From contig JACFNY010000020.1 in the NCBI GenBank assembly GCA_019454625.1, positions 333 through 14,171 of the forward strand: a DNA stretch of 13,839 nucleotides. The letters run 5' to 3'. The notes under the pieces are model-generated. The model ran no database searches, was not told where the DNA came from, and saw only the letters and a list, made by a program, of their open reading frames with translations. Position 1 is the first letter of the stretch, and every line of letters begins with the position of its first letter. A program made the position numbers and the translations under genes. The DNA comes from Sphingomonadaceae bacterium. Its GTDB lineage: Bacteria; Pseudomonadota; Alphaproteobacteria; Sphingomonadales; Sphingomonadaceae. Below are positions 7,508-12,820 of the stretch, piece by piece.

Positions 7508-8467
7508 ATGACGATGCTGAGCCGCACCGCCGAGAACCTGTTCTGGATGACCCGCTACATGGAGCGGGCCGAGACGATGGCGCGGCTGCTCGAGGTCGGC
7601 TACCGCATCGCGCTGATGCCCTCGGCGGGTGCGGGGCACCAGAACGACTGGGCGTCGATCCTCTCCGCCTCGGGCGGCGCGGCGGATTTCGCCTCGCGCT
7701 ACGACGGCGAGACGACGCCCGCCACGGTCGAATCCTTCCTGTTCTTCGATCGCGAGAACGGCTCCTCGGTGGCAAGCTGCATCGCCCGCGCCCGCGACAA
7801 CGCCCGCATCGTCCGCACCGCCGTCACCAGCGAGGTGTGGGACGCGCTGAACGGTGCCTTCCAGGACCTCAAGAGCTTCGAACGGCGCGGGCCGGGCCGC
7901 ACCGACCTGATGACGCTCTGCGACTGGACCAAGCGGCAGACGGCGCTGCTGCGCGGCGCCATCGAGAGCACGCAGCTCCAGCAGGACGGCTACGACTTCA
8001 TGAACCTCGGCTACTACATCGAGCGCGCCGACAACACCGCGCGGATGCTCGATGTGAAATACTACGTGCTGCTGCCGGTGACGGACCGCGTCGGCGGCGG
8101 CGTCGACAACTACCAGTGGACGACGCTCTTGCGCGCCATGTCGGTGTTCCGCGCCTTCCACTGGGCCTACGGCGGCGACTACACGCCGGGGAAGATCGCG
8201 CACTTCCTCATCCTCAACAAGTCCTGCCCGCGCTCGCTGATCCACTGCGCCGAGCAGACCAACTATCACCTCGCGCGTCTGTCGCGTGCCTACGGCCAGC
8301 GCACGAAGCCGCACCAGACCGCGCGCACGATGCTCGCCGAGCTTGCCGACGCCGACGTCGACGACATCATCTTCGCCGGGCTCCACGAGTTCCTGACCGG
8401 GCATATCGTCCGCACCGCCGCGCTCGGCAGCGAGATCGCGGACACCTACCTGTTCGGGGGCCGCTGA
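7508..8467 (+). CDS. Alpha-E domain protein (COG2307/DUF403), partner of the ATP-grasp ligase
   Basis: A 319-residue, mostly helical cytoplasmic protein of the alpha-E family, named for its helices with conserved glutamates. The N-terminus MLSRTAENLFWMTRYMERAE (from residue 3) and the internal near-copy GYYIERADNTARMLDV (168-183) are the family's two signature helices. HWAYGGDYTPGKIAHFLILN and PRSLIHC (about 218-247) are also characteristic. No catalytic function is established to my knowledge. It nearly always sits beside the COG2308 ATP-grasp and is presumed to work with it in making a peptide product. It starts 1 nt after the ATP-grasp stop and overlaps the next gene by one base (TGATG), so all three genes are likely translated as a coupled unit. 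Length is normal and no defects are seen. Confidence 0.93.
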   Translation: MTMLSRTAENLFWMTRYMERAETMARLLEVGYRIALMPSAGAGHQNDWASILSASGGAADFASRYDGETTPATVESFLFFDRENGSSVASCIARARDNARIVRTAVTSEVWDALNGAFQDLKSFERRGPGRTDLMTLCDWTKRQTALLRGAIESTQLQQDGYDFMNLGYYIERADNTARMLDVKYYVLLPVTDRVGGGVDNYQWTTLLRAMSVFRAFHWAYGGDYTPGKIAHFLILNKSCPRSLIHCAEQTNYHLARLSRAYGQRTKPHQTARTMLAELADADVDDIIFAGLHEFLTGHIVRTAALGSEIADTYLFGGR

Positions 8468-9285
8468 TGCGGCTCGTCGTCTCGCACGTCACCCGCTACC
8501 GCTACGCCGCGCCGATCCGGCAGGTGGTGCAGAGCCACCGCCTCGCGCCGTCGCGCTTCGCCGGGCAGCGCACGCTCGACTGGAAGGTGGAGGTGGACGG
8601 CGGCCGCTTCTCGCAGCCGTTCACGGACGGGGCGGGGGACACGATCCGCACCATGTCGCTGCACGGCCCCGTCGAGGCGATCGACATCCACGTGACCGGC
8701 ACGGTCGAGACCGTCGATCTCGCGGGCGTGCTCAAGGCCCACCGCGAGCGCATCTCGCCGCTCGTCTATCTCCGCACCACGCGCGCGACGCGGCCGGATG
8801 CGGCGCTGAGGAAGCTTGCCGCGAAGGCCGTCTCCGGCATTCCCGAGACCGCGCTTCTCGAGCGCGCGCACGCCATGTCCGCCGCTGTCGCCGACGGCAT
8901 CGTGTACGCGCCGGGCGAAACGCACGCGCATACCACGGCCGCCGAGGCGCTCGGCCTCGCGCTCGGCGTCTGCCAGGACCACGCGCACGCGCTCATCGCC
9001 TGCGCGGTGTCGGTAGGCATCCCGGCGCGCTACGTTTCCGGCTACCTGTTCGCCAGCGCCGACGGCGCGCCGCACGAGGCGAGCCACGCGTGGGCGGAAC
9101 TGCATATCGAGGGACTCGGCTGGGTGGGCTTCGACCCCGCCAACCGCTGCTGCCCGGACGAGCGCTACATCCGCCTCGGCTCGGGGGTCGACGCCGTGGC
9201 AGCGGCGCCGATCCGGGGCGTCTCGTTCGGCCTCGCGAGCGAGGACCTCGACGTGACCGTTGCAGTGACCGCGGTGCAGCAATAA
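8467..9285 (+). CDS. Transglutaminase-like cysteine protease of the Anbu operon
   Basis: A 272-residue protein with the two-part layout of the bacterial transglutaminase-like family. The N-terminal beta-rich domain starts MRLVVSHVTRYRYAAPIRQV and is followed by the papain-fold core. The triad is visible: Cys169 in GVCQDHAH, His207 in ASHAWAEL and Asp223 in GFDPANR. It should therefore be active, either cutting or transferring amide bonds. There is no signal peptide, so a cytoplasmic role is inferred. Its ATG overlaps the alpha-E stop codon, which fixes the start. Several proteins of this type sit next to ATP-grasp and alpha-E genes, and the usual idea is that it trims or releases the peptide made by the ligase. 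The physiological substrate is unknown. Confidence 0.93.
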   Translation: MRLVVSHVTRYRYAAPIRQVVQSHRLAPSRFAGQRTLDWKVEVDGGRFSQPFTDGAGDTIRTMSLHGPVEAIDIHVTGTVETVDLAGVLKAHRERISPLVYLRTTRATRPDAALRKLAAKAVSGIPETALLERAHAMSAAVADGIVYAPGETHAHTTAAEALGLALGVCQDHAHALIACAVSVGIPARYVSGYLFASADGAPHEASHAWAELHIEGLGWVGFDPANRCCPDERYIRLGSGVDAVAAAPIRGVSFGLASEDLDVTVAVTAVQQ

Positions 9286-9298
9286 GGATCGCGGTACC

Positions 9299-10024
9299 AT
9301 GACATACTGCGTCGGCGTGCTCCTCAACGATGGCATCGTGCTCCTGTCGGACACGCGCACCAATGCCGGTTTCGACAATATCGCCAGCTACAAGAAGATG
9401 TTCGTCTTCGAAGCGCCGGGCGAGCGGGTGATCGCGCTGATGACGGCGGGGAGCCTGTCGGTGACGCAGACGGTGATCGCGCGTCTGCGCGACGCCCTCG
9501 ACGACCCGGACCAGACCGATACCCCGTCGATCATGAAGGCGTCGACGATGCTGGAGGTCGCGCACATCGTCGGCGACACGCTCTCGCGCGTCACGGCGGA
9601 GGTCTCGGAAAAGCTCGAACGCATGAAGCAGGGCGCGACCGCCTCGATGATCCTCGCCGGGCAGCGCAAGGGCGGCGGCCCGCGCATGTTCCTGATCTAC
9701 CCCGAGGGCAATTTCATCGAGGCGACGGAAGACACGCCGTTCCTCCAGATCGGCGAGCACAAGTACGGCAAGCCCATCCTCGACCGCGTGGTGAGGAAGG
9801 ACATGCCGATCGACGATGCGCGCAAGGCGCTGCTGCTCTCGATGGATTCGACGCTGCGCTCGAACCTCTCGGTGGGGATGCCGCTCGACCTCACCGTGCT
9901 GCGCAAGGACGATCTCAGGGTTTCCGAAACGCACCGCTTCGAGCCGGGCGACCCGGCGTTCACGGCCATGTCGGAAGCGTGGAGCCGGACGCTGCGCGAG
10001 GGCTTCTCGCGCATCGAGATCTGA
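9299..10024 (+). CDS. Anbu, proteasome-like beta-subunit peptidase
   Basis: A 241-residue Ntn-hydrolase of the Anbu (ancestral beta subunit) family, COG3484, related to HslV and proteasome beta subunits. Removal of the initiator Met would expose Thr as N-terminal nucleophile (TYCVGVLL). In mature numbering Asp17 (LLSDTRTN) and a lysine at 31/32 (SYKKM) occupy the positions of the proteasomal Asp17 and Lys33. The TAGSLSVTQTV stretch matches the family's substrate-pocket region. Anbu proteins assemble into ring or helical oligomers, but no ATPase partner is encoded here. AAGGA at 9284-9288 overlaps the stop of the transglutaminase gene and lies 10 nt before the ATG, so this is the fourth gene of the same operon. 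The stop is 4 bp from that of the convergent thioesterase gene. Confidence 0.93.
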   Translation: MTYCVGVLLNDGIVLLSDTRTNAGFDNIASYKKMFVFEAPGERVIALMTAGSLSVTQTVIARLRDALDDPDQTDTPSIMKASTMLEVAHIVGDTLSRVTAEVSEKLERMKQGATASMILAGQRKGGGPRMFLIYPEGNFIEATEDTPFLQIGEHKYGKPILDRVVRKDMPIDDARKALLLSMDSTLRSNLSVGMPLDLTVLRKDDLRVSETHRFEPGDPAFTAMSEAWSRTLREGFSRIEI

Positions 10025-10028
10025 CCGG

Positions 10029-10430
10029 TCAGGCCTTGCCGAAGAACCGGTCGATGACGCCTTGTGCGAGCCGCGCCGGGCGCAGCGTCTCGGCGTCGAG
10101 GCAGCACCAGCTCGATTTCACCTCGGCGAGCACCTCCTCGCCGCGCTTGATGACCGTCTCGTAGAAGGCCCGCGCGCCCTGCACCTTTTCGAGGAGCACG
10201 GTCGCGATCACCTCGTCGTCGAGGAAGGTCGGGCGGCGGTAGGTGATCTCGTGCTTCAGCGCCACCCACAGGTGCGCGGCGACGGCCTCGGCGGGCGCGA
10301 AGCGCTGCCAGTGGCTGAGCACGGCGTCCTGCACCCACTTCAGGTAGCTGGCGTTGTTGACGTGCCCCATGAAGTCGATGTCGGCGGGGTTGATCTCGAT
10401 CGCGTAGCTGAAAGGGGAGGAAGTGGACAT
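10029..10430 (-). CDS. Acyl-CoA thioesterase, 4HBT/YbgC-like hotdog fold
   Basis: A 133-residue single hotdog-domain protein that should hydrolyse an acyl-CoA thioester in the cytoplasm. The signature DIDFMGHVNNASYLKWVQDA (from residue 17) carries the catalytic aspartate (probably Asp19 by comparison with 4-hydroxybenzoyl-CoA thioesterase). KHEITYRRPTFLDDEV and the later GEEVLAEVKSSWCCLD are normal family segments. The acyl group it prefers cannot be inferred. The start at 10430 fits family length. The open frame continues far upstream only because it runs antisense to the PEP-CTERM gene. No ribosome binding site precedes the ATG, and an extended -10 box lies exactly where a leaderless transcript would need it. 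It is separated from the upstream same-strand gene by a strong terminator, so it is likely its own transcription unit. Confidence 0.9.
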   Translation of the reverse strand: MSTSSPFSYAIEINPADIDFMGHVNNASYLKWVQDAVLSHWQRFAPAEAVAAHLWVALKHEITYRRPTFLDDEVIATVLLEKVQGARAFYETVIKRGEEVLAEVKSSWCCLDAETLRPARLAQGVIDRFFGKA

Positions 10431-10436
10431 GCCGCG

Positions 10437-10465
10437 AAGATAGCAGGTCGGCCGCGAATTTGCGA
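10437..10465 (-). promoter_or_regulatory. Candidate extended -10 promoter giving a leaderless thioesterase mRNA
   Basis: On the minus strand TGC TATCTT (extended -10; 4/6 match to TATAAT, at 10442-10437) is followed by CGCGGC and then the ATG. That places the usual start site (+1) on the A of the start codon. A weak -35 (TCGCAA, 10465-10460) lies 17 bp upstream. Confidence 0.35.
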
Positions 10466-10506
10466 GCGGCGCGCGCTTTCGGACACAATGCCGCAGCGCG
10501 GAAACG

Positions 10507-10541
10507 AAAAGCGCCGCCGGAGTGGTCCCCGGCGGCGCCTT
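10507..10541 (-). terminator. Strong intrinsic terminator of the PEP-CTERM gene
   Basis: A perfect 10-bp GC stem, GCGCCGCCGG / CCGGCGGCGC, with an 8-nt loop. On the minus strand it is followed by TTTTCGTTTC. It begins 27 bp after the PEP-CTERM stop codon and separates that gene from the thioesterase gene. On the plus strand the trailing T-run is short (CCTTTG), so it acts mainly for the minus strand. Confidence 0.85.
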
Positions 10542-10564
10542 TGCGTGACGAAGTCTTGGAAGGC

Positions 10565-11158
10565 TTACGCGGCCTTGCGGCGGCGCGCGGCGCCGAGGGC
10601 GACAAGGCCGAGGCCGAACAGGCCGAGCATGGCCGGTTCCGGCACGTCGACGGTTTCGACGACCTTGGTCGCCGTGACCCTGGCCTTCACGCCGATCGGC
10701 GCGAAGAAGTCGATTCCCGACAGGTCCTGGAAGTCCACGGTGAACTCCGAGCCGTTCGGGGTGACGATCGGGGGAACGTCGTCCCAGATCAGCCAGCCGC
10801 CGGTGATGACGCCGCCGGCGGTCACGTAATAGGCTTCGCCGCCCGACGAGGCGGAGCCGGCGATCGGCTCGAAGAACGCCAGCGTCGCGGTGAACGTGGC
10901 GTGGCCGACGCCGACGCCGCTCGGCGTGATCTCGCCGAAGGTGAAAGTGTAGCCATTGCCCTCTTCGAGCGTGAACGTGAAATCGCCGCCGAACGCGAGG
11001 TCGGCGGTGACGTCGCACCAGCCGAGGCAGCCGCTCGTATCGACGTTGAGACCGGAGCCGCCGTGATCGACCGTGAAAACGAGACCGGCATTGGCGGGGG
11101 CGGCGAAAGCGGTGATGCCCAGCAGGGCGGTCGCAGCGGCGACTTTCAGCATGTTCAT
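10565..11158 (-). CDS. Secreted PEP-CTERM sorting-domain protein
   Basis: A 197-residue exported protein of unknown function. It has a Sec signal peptide (MNMLKVAAATALLGITAF, cleavage likely after ANA at residue 24) and a beta-rich middle rich in Gly, Thr and Phe, with one cysteine pair in SGCLGWCDV (C44, C48). The C-terminal sorting signal has three parts: VPEP (172-175), a hydrophobic helix (LGLFGLGLVALGA), and the basic end RRRKAA. PEP-CTERM signals are cut by an exosortase at the inner membrane, usually in strains making exopolysaccharide. No exosortase gene is in the window. GGAG lies 6 nt before the ATG. It is monocistronic: a strong terminator follows it, and a 191-bp gap shared with a divergent gene precedes it. 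Confidence 0.9.
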   Translation of the reverse strand: MNMLKVAAATALLGITAFAAPANAGLVFTVDHGGSGLNVDTSGCLGWCDVTADLAFGGDFTFTLEEGNGYTFTFGEITPSGVGVGHATFTATLAFFEPIAGSASSGGEAYYVTAGGVITGGWLIWDDVPPIVTPNGSEFTVDFQDLSGIDFFAPIGVKARVTATKVVETVDVPEPAMLGLFGLGLVALGAARRRKAA

Positions 11159-11246
11159 TTTTTTCTCCGAAGCAAAGCAACAGCCTGAGGCCGTTAACCA
11201 TGCAATCGCTGTGCCACTTGCAAGACGGTCGCAAATGCGGCGGTCT

Positions 11247-11275
11247 CTGAATTTTCCATCCGAAAATTGTAAAAT
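11247..11275 (+). promoter_or_regulatory. Candidate promoter of the SnoaL-like gene with an inverted repeat in its spacer
   Basis: CTGAAT (-35, 3/6 match) and TAAAAT (-10, 5/6 match to TATAAT) are 17 bp apart. The 19-bp inverted repeat AATTTTC-CATCC-GAAAATT (11250-11268) fills the spacer. This is the most AT-rich spot of the neighbourhood and lies between two divergent genes. A repressor bound there would block the plus-strand promoter and could also affect the PEP-CTERM gene. On the minus strand the same place offers TTTACA (11274-11269) as a good -35 but no convincing -10. Confidence 0.4.
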
Positions 11276-11277
11276 CT

Positions 11278-11323
11278 GCCGACAGTATCGGGTGTGTCGG
11301 CCGGCACGGCGGGCTTCCCGCCG
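11278..11323 (+). repeat. Two consecutive hairpin-forming inverted repeats upstream of the SnoaL-like gene
   Basis: GCCGACA (11278-11284) pairs with TGTCGGC (11295-11301) across a 10-nt loop. CGGCGGG (11307-11313) pairs with CCCGCCG (11317-11323) across CTT. The second would form just upstream of the ribosome binding region of the SnoaL-like gene. Neither is followed by a T-tract, so they are not terminators on the plus strand. Confidence 0.35.
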
Positions 11324-11349
11324 CCGGGGAAAAAGGCCAGAATGACGGC

Positions 11350-11742
11350 ATGGCCGAAGATCTCGCCGCCTTCGTCGCTGCGATGGACCGCTGCTGGCTG
11401 GAGCAGCGGTTCGACGACCTCGCGAACTATCTCGCGGAGGACGTCGTGATGGCGGCGCCGGGCGGCGGGCGCATCGAAGGTCTCGCGTCGGCCGTGGAGA
11501 GCTACCGCGAATTCATGTCGCGCAGCAGGATCGCGCATTTCGCGGCGCGGGACCATGCCGTCACCCTGCGCGGCGACACGGCGGTCGTCGAATACGGCTG
11601 GGACATGGCGTGGGAAAGTGGGGCGGAAAGCGGGGCGGAAAGCGCAGGCGAGCGCCACGAGGCGTCGGGGCGCGAAGTGCTGGTGCTTGCCCGCCGCGCA
11701 GACGGCTGGCGCGTCGTCTGGCGCACGCAGCTTCCGGCCTGA
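11350..11742 (+). CDS. Small NTF2-like protein (SnoaL/DUF4440 type)
   Basis: A 130-residue soluble protein whose outline fits the NTF2-like cone fold: an N-terminal helix pair (DLAAFVAAMDRCWLEQRFDD), LAEDVVMAAPGGG, then SYREFMSR and alternating beta strands ending GREVLVLARRADGWRVVWRTQ. Such proteins are ligand binders or small isomerase/hydrolase-like enzymes. No function can be assigned. Residues 89-101 (ESGAESGAESAGE) come from an in-frame 12-bp tandem repeat in what would be a loop between strands. The start at 11350 lies 13 nt after AAGG, which is far. The nearer ATG at 11342 is in another frame and opens a shadow frame. It ends 10 bp before the stop of the convergent copB. Confidence 0.8.
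   Translation: MAEDLAAFVAAMDRCWLEQRFDDLANYLAEDVVMAAPGGGRIEGLASAVESYREFMSRSRIAHFAARDHAVTLRGDTAVVEYGWDMAWESGAESGAESAGERHEASGREVLVLARRADGWRVVWRTQLPA
11614..11646 (+). repeat. In-frame 12-bp tandem repeat in the SnoaL-like gene
   Basis: The unit GAAAGYGGGGCG occurs twice (11614-11625 with T, 11626-11637 with C) and is followed by a partial third copy, GAAAGC. Being a multiple of three, it adds or removes four residues (ESGA) per copy without breaking the frame. Confidence 0.8.
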
Positions 11743-11752
11743 AACCGCCGCG

Positions 11753-12820
11753 TCAGAACCAGGCGCGCACGCCCACCAGCCAGCGCACCGCGTCCACGTC
11801 CTCGCCCGCCGCGCGCGCGAAGTCGGCGGTGTCACCGATCCTGCGGTGCCATTCGACGCCCGCGTAGGGCCGGAGCTGCGGCGTGAATTCGTAGCCGAGC
11901 CGCGCGCCCGCCTCGATGCCGACAAGCCCCGCGCCGATGCCGTATTCGGGGATGTCCTGCGCGGAAAGCTCCGCCTCGACGCGCGGTTGCAGGATCAGCT
12001 TCTGCGTCAGCCGCTGGTCGTATTCGGCCTCGATGCGCGCCGTCACGTCGCCCTTCGTGGAGATGAACGCGGCGATGTCGACCTCGAACTTGTAGGGCGC
12101 GAGGCCCTGCACGCCGATCACCGCGTGGGCGCGGTCCGGCTCCGGGCGGATGTCGTAGCGCACGCCCGCCTGCACATCGAAGAACGGGCCGATGGCGCGG
12201 CTCCACAGCGCCTGCACCTCGGCGGACTCGAGCGCGCCGCCGAACGCGCCTTCGCCTTCCGTCTTCCACCAGAACTTGTCGATGTCGCGGCCGATCCAGC
12301 CCTGCACGTCCCACAAATAGGTCTCGTGACCCTGCCCGAACCCGGCCTCCAGCCGGTCGACGATGGTTTTGCTCACCGTCATGCCGCCCGTCTCCTTGCA
12401 GAGCGCGGCGCGCGCGGCGGCCATCGTGTCGGCACCGAACACGGCATCGGCCGCATGGGTCGGGCCGCTGGTCGCGGCGGCGGGCGGCGGGCCTTTCGGA
12501 ATGGCGGGGCCGGAAGGCGCGGCGCCATGTCCGGCATGAGGGTCCGTCGACGGCATCGTATGTCCGGCATGGGGGTCCGCCGCCGGAGTGGCTGGCGCGG
12601 CATGGCCCGCGTGCGGGTCGGCCGCCTGCGGCATGACGTGCCCGGCATGGGGGTCGTCCGCTTGCGGCATCGCATGTCCGGCGTGCGGATCGTCCGCAGC
12701 CGCCGGGGGCGCCTGATGCGCGGCGTGATCGTGCGCGCCGTGCTGCGAATGATCCTGCTGTCCCTGCGCGAGCGCGGGCGCGGCCGCACCGATCAGAAGG
12801 AGGACGAGAAGCCGCTTCAT
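11753..12820 (-). CDS. copB: Copper resistance protein B (CopB/PcoB), outer-membrane barrel with His-rich head
   Basis: A 355-residue outer-membrane protein. It has a Sec signal peptide (MKRLLVLLLIGAAAPALAQ, cleavage likely after ALA at 18), then a His-rich periplasmic head: DHSQHGAHDHAAH (23-35) and five DPHAGH repeats (44-49, 56-61, 68-73, 82-87, 93-98), three followed by x-Met-Pro. From about residue 135 comes the CopB barrel domain, with strands such as YLWDVQGWIGRD and RLGYEFTPQLRPYAGVEW, ending in Phe as outer-membrane barrels do (VRAWF). It is thought to bind copper and pass it across, or hold it at, the outer membrane. Its ATG overlaps the copA stop (ATGA), with GGAG 7 nt upstream inside copA. 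The two genes are thus one operon, probably under a copper-responsive regulator outside the window. The repeat-rich head makes its length variable between strains. Confidence 0.95.
   Translation of the reverse strand: MKRLLVLLLIGAAAPALAQGQQDHSQHGAHDHAAHQAPPAAADDPHAGHAMPQADDPHAGHVMPQAADPHAGHAAPATPAADPHAGHTMPSTDPHAGHGAAPSGPAIPKGPPPAAATSGPTHAADAVFGADTMAAARAALCKETGGMTVSKTIVDRLEAGFGQGHETYLWDVQGWIGRDIDKFWWKTEGEGAFGGALESAEVQALWSRAIGPFFDVQAGVRYDIRPEPDRAHAVIGVQGLAPYKFEVDIAAFISTKGDVTARIEAEYDQRLTQKLILQPRVEAELSAQDIPEYGIGAGLVGIEAGARLGYEFTPQLRPYAGVEWHRRIGDTADFARAAGEDVDAVRWLVGVRAWF
12527..12691 (-). repeat. Five DPHAGH-coding repeats in copB
   Basis: Five copies of a GAC-CCC/CAT-CAC-type block encoding DPHAGH are spaced 11-14 residues apart within the CopB head. 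On the opposite strand the block reads as a repeated ATGTCCGGCATG-like motif. The repeats are imperfect at DNA level, the spacers differing more than the hexapeptide itself. Confidence 0.85.

Noticed and set aside
6082..7527. 481-residue minus-strand open frame opposite the ATP-grasp gene
   Set aside because: Composition is Asp/Arg/Ala/Val-rich low-information sequence, typical of an antisense shadow. The plus strand matches the COG2308 family throughout.
11342..11400. ATG at 11342 as the start of a different gene
   Set aside because: It is nearer to the purine-rich stretch, but the frame lacks any family resemblance, while the frame from 11350 gives a coherent NTF2-like protein.
12527..12691. 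CRISPR-like repeat array
   Set aside because: Units are short, irregular and fully inside the copB reading frame, encoding DPHAGH. There are no unique spacers of constant length and no cas genes.
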